Source: Thermoplasmata archaeon (GTDB lineage Archaea; Thermoplasmatota; Thermoplasmata; Lutacidiplasmatales; UBA184). Taken from it: a stretch of 6,495 nucleotides of DNA. The stretch spans positions 1-6,495 of the forward strand of contig JASHWZ010000099.1 in the NCBI GenBank assembly GCA_030043865.1, in the 5' to 3' direction. Of this stretch, positions 1 through 5,310 are shown one piece after another. Made by a program: the position numbers and the translations under genes. Position 1 is the stretch's first letter. Each line of letters starts with the position of its first letter. A model generated the notes under the pieces. It was not told where the DNA came from. It made no database searches and saw nothing but the letters and a program-made list of their open reading frames with translations.

Positions 1-204
1 TTGTCCGAGGAGAGCGCGCGCCAGGCGGGACTCCACCTCGTCGGGGACGCGGTCGCCCGCGGCCAGCACCACCTCTACGTCATCATCGAGGGGCCGAACG
101 AGGGGGCCGTGCGGCAGTATCTCGGCCCGTTCGCTCAGGCCGGCTCGCTCGACGTGATCCCCGCGTCCTCCTGCGAGGACGTGGTGAATCGCGGCGCCTG
201 CTGA
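1..204 (+). CDS. C-terminal part of a small alpha/beta protein of unknown function (5' end outside window)
   Basis: Sixty-seven codons are open from the first base to a TGA at 202-204. The TTG at base 1 could be a start, but the reading frame is open to the window edge, so I treat this as the tail of a longer gene. The visible part has a beta strand (HHLYVIIEG, residues 23-31), a helix (EGAVRQYLGPF), a second strand (SLDVIPAS), and a short Cys-containing tail that ends in Cys. This strand-helix-strand order and the phrasing 'H-lYvIiE-p-e-aVrqyL-PFaq-Gs-dV-Pa' resemble small ferredoxin-like-fold proteins of about 80-95 residues (DUF3303-like). That likeness is from memory and is weak. No catalytic residues can be assigned. 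It is followed by a 107-base gap holding a GC-rich hairpin, and the next gene appears to have its own promoter, so the two are probably separate transcripts. Confidence 0.6.
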   Translation: MSEESARQAGLHLVGDAVARGQHHLYVIIEGPNEGAVRQYLGPFAQAGSLDVIPASSCEDVVNRGAC

Positions 205-214
205 ATCGATCCTA

Positions 215-245
215 CGGCGCGGGCCCTGTCCCCCGGGGCCCGCCG
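215..245 (+). repeat. GC-rich imperfect hairpin downstream of the first gene
   Basis: CGGGCCC at 220-226 pairs perfectly with GGGCCCG at 236-242 across a 9-base loop. CGG at 215-217 can add three more pairs with CCG at 243-245 if bases 218-219 bulge. It begins 11 bases after the stop codon of the preceding gene. Archaeal termination relies mainly on T-tracts, and none is present here, so it may act as an RNA 3'-end stabiliser or be a by-product of base composition. Confidence 0.4.
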
Positions 246-280
246 TTCCCGTGCGGTTCGGTCCCACCGGCCGTAAGACG

Positions 281-289
281 ATTAAGCAT
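281..289 (+). promoter_or_regulatory. TATA-like element of a probable leaderless promoter for the ATPase gene
   Basis: ATTAAGCAT is an AT-rich island in otherwise very GC-rich DNA. Its centre lies about 27 bases before the ATG at 312, which is the usual archaeal TATA-to-transcription-start distance. Together with the lack of any Shine-Dalgarno sequence before that ATG, this suggests the mRNA starts at or within a few bases of the start codon. The match to the TTTATATA-type consensus is only partial. Confidence 0.35.
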
Positions 290-311
290 CCTCGCGCCAT
301 ATCGTCCGGGC

Positions 312-1835
312 ATGGGAGCCTCCCTGCCCATCCCCCGGGAACTGGCCGATTTCCTCGCTCTCCCTCCGCCGCAGTCGATGTTGCTGCGAGGGCCCCCGGG
401 CGCGGGCAAGACCAGTCTCGCGCTCGCCCTGCTGCAATCGTTCCCTGGGTCCCGATACTTCGTGACGAACCGGGTCCCGACGGACGACGTGCTGCGGGCG
501 TTCCCATGGCTCGGGGCGAATGGGCACCATGGCATCCAGGTGATCGACAACACGACGGCGGATTCCGGCTTCGCCACGGCGGCCCGCGCGCTCCTGCGGG
601 AAGGTCCGCTCGTGGTCAGCGACGACCCCGCGGTGACCCGGGACCTGCGGGAGTTCCTCTGGCTGCCCGAGCCGTTGCAGGAGACGTGGAGCCGGCTCAA
701 TCCCGACCGTCCGTCGCTCGTGGTGCTCGACTCGTGGGACGCGCTCGTGGAGTCGTATCTCGCCGACCGTGGTCCAGCGGCCAACGGCGGGTCGCCGTCC
801 CGGGCGGACGTAGAGCGGTCGCTCCTGCGCCGCATGGGGTCGGCCCGGACGCATCTACTGTTCGTGCTCGAGCGGGAGGAGCAGACCCAGCTCGACTACC
901 TCGTGAACGGCGTCGCGGTGGCGAGCCGGGAGGTCGTCGACGGACGGCTCGAGCGGTGGCTCACGCTCTACAAGCTCCGCGGGGTGCGCATCGAGAACGC
1001 GCTGTACCCCTACTCGCTCGAGTCGGCCCGTTTCGAGTGCATCGTCCCGCCGAAGCCGTACGGAGAGGTCCTGGGGGGTCGGTTCACTCCGGCGCCCGAT
1101 CATCTACCGGGCTTCCTGTGGCCCGGTTCCCGCGCGTTCGCCGATGCGTTCGGACGGCTCCCGCTCGGACGCACGTCGCTTCTCGAGGTCGCCGAGGACG
1201 TGCCGAACCAGGTCCCGCAGATCCTCCTCGCCCCGATGCTCGCCGAGACGGTCGAACGCGGGGGCCGGGTGATCGTCGTGCCGAACTCGAACACGCTGCC
1301 GGACGATACTTGGGACGCGCTGCACGGGGCGGTCGAGCGGCACCGGTTCCTCGCGCAGGTCCGTTTCCTCCTGCCGCCGGCGGGGCCGAACGAGTCGCCG
1401 TCGGCGTTCGAGCAGATGATCGTTCGACTGGGCGGCCCGGTCGACGCCGCTCCCGTGTCACCGTCCGACGACATCGGACTCGACCAGTTCCTCCGATCCG
1501 GCTCGACACCGGAAGCCCCAGGGCTGTTCATTGTCTCCCTCCAGGGGCTCGTTTCGATCGCCACTGCGCTGGGCATCGCCATGAGCCCCGAGCTGGCGAT
1601 CCGCCTGCCCGGACAGATCCAACAGGCGGTCCGTGGCGCCCCGATCCACGCGATCGCGGTCGGGTCGGCCTCCTCCCAGCTGTTCGAACCGTTGCGCTCC
1701 ACCGCGGCCCTCCGGTTGCATCTGCGCCAGGTGCAGGGGCGACTGTTCCTCCACGGCTCCGACCCCTGGACCCCGAAGTTCGTGCTCACCGAGGGCTCGG
1801 AGTCGGCGCCGTACGGTCTCCTCCGCGTGGTGTAG
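312..1835 (+). CDS. KaiC/RAD55-like RecA-family ATPase with tandem RecA-fold halves (GvpD-like)
   Basis: This 507-residue protein has a Walker A motif GPPGAGKT at residues 27-34 and a Walker B motif LVVLD at 136-140 followed by SWDAL. The first half ends with the KaiC-type segment LDYLVNGVAVASREV (194-208), a 'LYKLRG' strand (219-224) and an 'YPYSLE' turn, the usual end of a KaiC-like RecA domain. A second half restarts at about residue 281 (GRLPLGRTSLLEVAEDVPNQ), where a KaiC domain would read G-lprGs-tLleG-pGsGKT. The Gly-rich P-loop is lost, so this half probably does not bind ATP in the canonical way. One live and one dead RecA half in about 500 residues recalls GvpD, the haloarchaeal gas-vesicle regulator, but no gvp genes are visible. 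KaiC-like ATPases have been proposed as archaeal signalling hubs. No transmembrane segment is seen, so it is probably cytosolic. The ATG at 312 is preferred because it puts the P-loop close to the N-terminus and fits a TATA-like element. The next gene in the same direction is a receiver protein 105 bases on, which suggests a functional partner. Confidence 0.85.
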   Translation: MGASLPIPRELADFLALPPPQSMLLRGPPGAGKTSLALALLQSFPGSRYFVTNRVPTDDVLRAFPWLGANGHHGIQVIDNTTADSGFATAARALLREGPLVVSDDPAVTRDLREFLWLPEPLQETWSRLNPDRPSLVVLDSWDALVESYLADRGPAANGGSPSRADVERSLLRRMGSARTHLLFVLEREEQTQLDYLVNGVAVASREVVDGRLERWLTLYKLRGVRIENALYPYSLESARFECIVPPKPYGEVLGGRFTPAPDHLPGFLWPGSRAFADAFGRLPLGRTSLLEVAEDVPNQVPQILLAPMLAETVERGGRVIVVPNSNTLPDDTWDALHGAVERHRFLAQVRFLLPPAGPNESPSAFEQMIVRLGGPVDAAPVSPSDDIGLDQFLRSGSTPEAPGLFIVSLQGLVSIATALGIAMSPELAIRLPGQIQQAVRGAPIHAIAVGSASSQLFEPLRSTAALRLHLRQVQGRLFLHGSDPWTPKFVLTEGSESAPYGLLRVV

Positions 1836-1851
1836 CGCGCGGCCCCGCGCC

Positions 1852-1889
1852 GCGAGGTTTCGTAGCTCCCTGCGAGGTTATGTACCTCC
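1852..1889 (+). repeat. Two tandem near-identical 18-base direct repeats with internal dyad symmetry
   Basis: Copies lie at 1852-1869 and 1872-1889 with a 20-base period. Fifteen of 18 positions are identical, following GCGAGGTTnnGTAnCTCC. Each copy has partial two-fold symmetry. In copy 2, GAGGT and ACCTC flank a 5-base centre. In copy 1 the outer GAG/CTC and a T/A pair are kept, with one mismatch. The pair sits in the 105-base gap upstream of the receiver gene, just before an AT-rich element. It looks like a double operator or activator site about two helical turns apart, but no regulator is identified. Confidence 0.45.
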
Positions 1890-1895
1890 GAGGAG

Positions 1896-1906
1896 CATCA
1901 ATATCC
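1896..1906 (+). promoter_or_regulatory. AT-rich TATA-like element upstream of the receiver gene
   Basis: CATCAATATCC is an AT-rich stretch in GC-rich DNA about 40 bases before the ATG at 1941, which would give a leader of roughly 10-15 bases. TTATGTAC at 1878-1885, inside the second tandem repeat, is a competing candidate that would place the start about 20 bases earlier. If real, the receiver has its own promoter in addition to any readthrough from the ATPase gene. Confidence 0.3.
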
Positions 1907-1940
1907 TACCGTGGGTCCGCGTGTCCCGCGGCGAGGCGCG

Positions 1941-2399
1941 ATGGAGGAACTCCGGTACCTCATCGTGGACGACTCTCCGACCGTCCGGCTGACGGTCAAG
2001 CAGGGGCTCCTGCAGGAGAAGGTCCCGGCGGACCATATCATCGAGGTCGGCTCCGCGGCGGACGCGGTCACCGCGTTCGACCGGGTCCACCCCCAGGTCG
2101 TTTTCCTCGACGTGTCGCTCGGGGAGTCGGCTCGACCCGGTGCCGACTTCGACATCCTGAGTCGGCCGCGCGCGAGTCCGAAGAGCGGCAACGAGGTCGC
2201 CCGCCACTTCCGCGCGCGCGACCCCAGCGTGACGATCGTCGTCTGCACCGGTAACTCGAGCGACGACCCGCGCGTGCGGGAGCTGATCCAGGGGGGTGCG
2301 TTCCAGGTCCTGCAGAAGCCGGTCCGCCTTCCCCAGATCCGCGAAGTGCTTCGGCAGATCCGAGAGGAACGCGGCGACGGGGCCGCGTCGTCCCCGTAG
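1941..2399 (+). CDS. Stand-alone response-regulator receiver protein with an enlarged active-site loop
   Basis: The protein has 152 residues and is essentially a single CheY-like receiver domain. The acidic pair is Asp10-Asp11 (IVDDSP), the phospho-acceptor is Asp57 (VVFLDVSL), the conserved Thr is Thr103 (VVCTGNS), and the conserved Lys is Lys126 (LQKPVRL). All catalytic residues are present, so it should accept phosphate from a histidine kinase or HPt. It has no DNA-binding or enzymatic output domain, so the output is likely a protein contact. Residues 61-83, between the Asp57 strand and the next helix, are about 15 residues longer than usual and replace the common MPGMDG-type turn. The ATG at 1941 is chosen over the in-frame GTG at 1911 because it puts the first beta strand at the normal distance from the N-terminus. 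A weak GAGG lies 4 bases before it. It follows the KaiC/GvpD-like ATPase gene and converges on the receiver-HPt gene with 15 bases between the stops. Confidence 0.88.
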   Translation: MEELRYLIVDDSPTVRLTVKQGLLQEKVPADHIIEVGSAADAVTAFDRVHPQVVFLDVSLGESARPGADFDILSRPRASPKSGNEVARHFRARDPSVTIVVCTGNSSDDPRVRELIQGGAFQVLQKPVRLPQIREVLRQIREERGDGAASSP

Positions 2400-2414
2400 T
2401 TCGGCGAGACCGTC

Positions 2415-3503
2415 TCACGCGCTCTTCGCGCGGGCCCGCAGTGCCGCCTCGACACGGCGGGCGTCCTCCAGGATCGGCCGGAGTGCCTCCTCCCAAGAAC
2501 GGCTCGCGCCGCGATCGGCGGCGCGCTCGAGCTCCGACCAGCGTCGGGCGAGCGCGAGCGCCCCGACCTGGGCGCAGGCGGACTTGAGCGTGTGGGCTCC
2601 GTGAGCGATCGCCTCAGCGTCTCCTCGGCGGGCGGCCTCCATCACGGAGCGCTCGATGCTCGGGGCTTCCGCGAGGAAGGCCGCGACGAGCGCGGGGACG
2701 AACGAGCGGTCGCCGGCGGCCATCTCCACCAACTGCCGCCACGCCTCCGGGTCGATCGGGTCGCCGGGGTCCTCGTCGGACGCCGCGACCGAAGGGGACG
2801 GTTCCCCGCGCCACCAGAGCAGCACCGCACGACCGTCCGCGCCGGCGCCGGGCCGAACGATCAGCGCCGGGCCCCCCGTCCCTGGGGAGTCATTCGTGGC
2901 GGACCCGCCCTCCCCCGCCCTGCTCAGAACTGCCGCCGAGACCCATTGGGTGAGCTCGCGGTCCGAGGCGGATTCGCCCACGGCACGCCGCCGGAACTCC
3001 GTCGTGGCGCCGAGCGGGCCGGCCGGCGGCAGGTAGGCCATCGGGGTCCCGAACGCCTCGGCCGCGGCGAGTGCCGACTCGACCGTTCGCCGTCCCTCCG
3101 CGAGCTCCCGCTCGAGCCGCTGTCGGAAGATGGCGTTCCGCAGCGCGGCCGCGAGCCGCCCCGGCGGGAAGATCCCCTTCACGAGATAGTCCTGCGCGCC
3201 GGCGGCGAGCGCCCGCCGGACGCGCTCGGGCTCCTCCGCGCCCGAGAGGACGACCACCGGCACCGTCGGCGCGGCCGCGCGGAGACGTGCCACCCCGTCC
3301 GCTCCCCGACTGTCGGGGAGGCCGAGGTCCAGCAGCACGACCGCGAACCGTGCGGCTCGCAAGCGTTCGACCGCGGAAGCCACTCGGTCGGCGCGCTCGC
3401 TCTCGATCGCTCCGCCCGGCTCGTGGGCGAGCGCCCAGGCGACCAGTCGGGCGTCGCCGGGGTTGTCGTCGACGACCAGGACCGGTCCGAGGGAGGCGTC
3501 CAT
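2415..3503 (-). CDS. Receiver-linker-HPt phosphorelay protein
   Basis: This 362-residue protein has an N-terminal receiver domain (about 6-125) with Asp12-Asp13 (VVDDNP), phospho-acceptor Asp59 (VVLLDLGLPD), Ser87 (VVLSGAEE) and Lys109 (DYLVKG). A charged helix (about 126-150) probably forms a short coiled coil. Residues about 151-250 are an Ala/Gly/Pro-rich linker that I cannot assign. It holds possible strands near 212-216 and 226-231 (AVLLWW). Residues about 251-360 are an all-helical HPt domain with the signature HTLKSACAQVGA, in which His304 is the predicted phosphorylated histidine. There is no HATPase domain, so it cannot autophosphorylate and should pass phosphate from Asp59 to His304 or receive it on either side. 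It is the last gene of the minus-strand cluster, 27 bases after the Rcp1-like receiver, so co-transcription is likely. The ATG at 3503 has no clear Shine-Dalgarno. HPt domains are uncommon in archaea, which makes this architecture notable. Confidence 0.85.
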   Translation of the reverse strand: MDASLGPVLVVDDNPGDARLVAWALAHEPGGAIESERADRVASAVERLRAARFAVVLLDLGLPDSRGADGVARLRAAAPTVPVVVLSGAEEPERVRRALAAGAQDYLVKGIFPPGRLAAALRNAIFRQRLERELAEGRRTVESALAAAEAFGTPMAYLPPAGPLGATTEFRRRAVGESASDRELTQWVSAAVLSRAGEGGSATNDSPGTGGPALIVRPGAGADGRAVLLWWRGEPSPSVAASDEDPGDPIDPEAWRQLVEMAAGDRSFVPALVAAFLAEAPSIERSVMEAARRGDAEAIAHGAHTLKSACAQVGALALARRWSELERAADRGASRSWEEALRPILEDARRVEAALRARAKSA

Positions 3504-3530
3504 CGCCGGGCGGCTCGCGAGCGCCCCGCG

Positions 3531-3980
3531 CTAGCGCACGGGGAGCTCGACGGTCGCGAACCAGAAGTTCTCGAGCGTCTTCACGACCTGGTGGAACTGC
3601 TGGAAGTCGATCGGCTTGCGGATGTAGCAGTTCGCGTGCGCATCGTAGGCGCGAGCGACGTCCTCCTCCGCTTGCGAGCTCGTCATCACCACGACCGGGA
3701 TGCGCCGCAGGATCTCGTCCGCTTTCACCTCGGCGAGGACCGCGCGTCCATCCTTGCGCGGCATGTTGAGGTCGAGGAAGATCAAGTTCGGCCGCGGGGC
3801 CCCCGCATGCTTTCCCCTCCGGTAGAGGAAGTCGAGCGCCTCGACGCCGTCCGGGACCCAGTGGATCTCGTTCAGCACCTTGCTGTCGCGCATCACCTCG
3901 CGTACGAGGCGGGCGTCGGCGGGATTGTCTTCCACGATCAGGATCTGGACCGGTCGCGGGGACGGCTCGAGCGGCGGCAT
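3531..3980 (-). CDS. Rcp1-like single-domain response regulator
   Basis: The protein has 149 residues and consists of one receiver domain. The acidic pair is Glu17-Asp18 (LIVEDNPADARL), the phospho-acceptor is Asp70 (LIFLDLNMPRKDG), the conserved Thr is Thr100 (VVMTSS) and the conserved Lys is Lys122 (YIRKPIDF). The E-D-N-P-A-D-A-R-L start, the 'FLYRRG' segment after helix 2, and the aromatic C-terminal tail ending TLENFW...TVELP are typical of the Rcp1 family, the partner of cyanobacterial phytochrome kinase Cph1. It has no output domain and probably acts by binding partners. It lies 64 bases downstream of the PAS-histidine kinase whose H-box (HDLQEPLR) is of the same phytochrome-kinase type, so the two are a likely cognate pair. 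The ATG at 3980 lacks a Shine-Dalgarno, but an AT-rich element about 32 bases upstream fits a leaderless or near-leaderless transcript. Confidence 0.9.
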   Translation of the reverse strand: MPPLEPSPRPVQILIVEDNPADARLVREVMRDSKVLNEIHWVPDGVEALDFLYRRGKHAGAPRPNLIFLDLNMPRKDGRAVLAEVKADEILRRIPVVVMTSSQAEEDVARAYDAHANCYIRKPIDFQQFHQVVKTLENFWFATVELPVR

Positions 3981-4007
3981 GACGCGTGAGAATAGTCCGC
4001 TGGGGGC

Positions 4008-4017
4008 GTAAGTAAGT
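4008..4017 (-). promoter_or_regulatory. TATA-like element in the kinase-receiver gap
   Basis: On the minus strand this reads ACTTACTTAC, the most AT-rich patch in the 64-base gap. Its centre is about 32 bases from the ATG of the Rcp1-like receiver, which would put the transcript start roughly 5 bases before that ATG. It may be an internal promoter that lets the two receiver genes be expressed apart from the receptor and kinase. Confidence 0.3.
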
Positions 4018-4044
4018 GCTGGCCGAATGCTGTCCGCTCGCCGG

Positions 4045-5310
4045 CTAGACGAGCTGCTTCAGCCGTTCCTCGATGAGGCTCATCGCCTCGACCTTCGATT
4101 GCTTCACGCCGGCCTCCTCGGGCGGCGCGACCGGGACCGGGATACGTTCGACCGGGAGCGTGAAGAGGAACGTCGTTCCCTCGCCCGGAACGCCGCTGCT
4201 TTCGACCCACAGCTTTCCGCCGTGGCGCTCGACGACCTTCTTGCAGACGGCGAGACCGATCCCGGTCCCCGGGTATTCCTCGCGCGTGTGGAGCCGTTGG
4301 AAGATGATGAAGATCCGTTCCTGATACTCCGGCGGGATGCCGATGCCGTCGTCGCGGACGGTGAACAGCCACTCCGCGCCCCGTCGCTCCGCGCCGATCC
4401 AGATCTGGGGAGGCTTCGGACCGTGGAACTTCACGGCGTTCCCGATGAGGTTCTGGAACACCTGACCGAGCTGGATCCGGTCGACCTCGACGATCGGGAG
4501 CGGGGTGCGGTGGAGGACCGCTCCGGACTGCACCAACGCTCCCCGCAGGTTGCTGACGGCGACGTTCAGCACGTCGTCGGCCGCAACGCGCTGGAACGGC
4601 TCGGCCCGGGTGTCGATCCGCGAGTACGAGAGCAGGGCGTCGATTAGCTCCCGCATCCGGGTCGCTCCCTCGCGAGCGTACCGGAGGAACTCCCGCGCGT
4701 CGTCGTCGAGCTGGGGACCGTACCGTTGCTCAAGGAGCTGGGTGTAGCTGCCGACCATCCGCAGGGGCTCTTGCAGGTCGTGCGACGCGATGTAGCTGAA
4801 CTGCTCGAGCTCCCGGTTCGAGCGAGCGAGCTGGGCGGCGCGAGACGCCAGCGCTTCGACCAGACGCTCGCGCTCGGCGAAATCCCGAAGGTAGACTCCG
4901 GAGACCTTGCTGCCGCGCATTCCCGAGACGACCGCGCTCTGCGCGACCACTTGCATCGGGACCATGGTGCCATCCTTCCGTCGACCCCGGAACTCGCCCG
5001 ACACCGTCTTGTCGCCGGGGAGATGCTCCTGGAGCAGGGTCATGATCCTCGACCGGTCGCCCGGTTCGAAGAGCTCCACGAGCTCTCGGCCCTCGACCTC
5101 GGCGGGAGCATAGCCTAGGAATCGCTCGATGCGCGCGTTCGCGTACTGGATGCGCTGGTCCTCGTCGAGCAGCATCAGCACGCCGACCGGAAGGTCGAGC
5201 AGCATGCGGGCCGTCTCGCCGACCCCCTCCTCCGGAGGAGGAGAGCGGCGGAACAGCAGGCCGGCCGCGGCGATCACCCCGACGCTCCGGAGGGTGGCCC
5301 GAACGTTCAT
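4045..5310 (-). CDS. PAS-domain sensor histidine kinase (phytochrome-kinase-like HisKA/HATPase)
   Basis: The protein has 421 residues. Residues 1-22 hold a short hydrophobic stretch (VGVIAAAGLLF) ending in Arg-Arg, too short for a confident membrane span. A PAS domain covers about 36-145 (VLMLLDEDQRIQYAN, then FLGYAPAEVEGREL). A helical linker leads to the HisKA H-box FSYIASHDLQEPLR with phospho-acceptor His177. The HATPase domain has the N-box QNLIGNAVKF (Asn287 and Asn291), G1 box DDGIGIP (320-326), F-box IFQRLH and G2 box GTGIGLAVCKK (348-358). All boxes needed for autophosphorylation are present. A charged tail (about 390-421) extends past the domain. The ATG at 5310 is chosen because it overlaps the TGA of the seven-helix gene as ATGA and has GGAGGG six bases upstream. 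The same frame stays open far upstream, but that stretch is an Arg-rich shadow of the membrane-protein gene. The kinase probably takes its signal from that membrane protein and signals to the downstream receivers. Confidence 0.93.
   Translation of the reverse strand: MNVRATLRSVGVIAAAGLLFRRSPPPEEGVGETARMLLDLPVGVLMLLDEDQRIQYANARIERFLGYAPAEVEGRELVELFEPGDRSRIMTLLQEHLPGDKTVSGEFRGRRKDGTMVPMQVVAQSAVVSGMRGSKVSGVYLRDFAERERLVEALASRAAQLARSNRELEQFSYIASHDLQEPLRMVGSYTQLLEQRYGPQLDDDAREFLRYAREGATRMRELIDALLSYSRIDTRAEPFQRVAADDVLNVAVSNLRGALVQSGAVLHRTPLPIVEVDRIQLGQVFQNLIGNAVKFHGPKPPQIWIGAERRGAEWLFTVRDDGIGIPPEYQERIFIIFQRLHTREEYPGTGIGLAVCKKVVERHGGKLWVESSGVPGEGTTFLFTLPVERIPVPVAPPEEAGVKQSKVEAMSLIEERLKQLV

Noticed and set aside
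253..275. A GGTTCGGTCCC stretch that looks like a tRNA T-arm
   Set aside because: The five-base stem has two mismatches, the conserved loop A is missing, and no acceptor, D or anticodon arms can be formed around it.
251..2254. A 667-codon plus-strand open frame overlapping the ATPase and receiver genes
   Set aside because: The translation is rich in Arg, Pro and Gly with no domain motifs. It is a shadow frame produced by high GC, while the overlapping frames carry clear Walker and receiver motifs.
2406..2416. Palindrome GAGAC-C-GTCTC in the convergent gap as a bidirectional terminator
   Set aside because: A one-base centre cannot form a hairpin loop without losing pairs, there is no T-tract, and it partly overlaps the stop codon of the receiver-HPt gene. 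An 11-base palindrome can arise by chance.
2592..3989. A 465-codon plus-strand open frame opposite the two minus-strand receiver genes
   Set aside because: It is antisense to two well-supported receiver proteins, its composition is Arg/His/Asp-heavy, and it has no recognisable fold.
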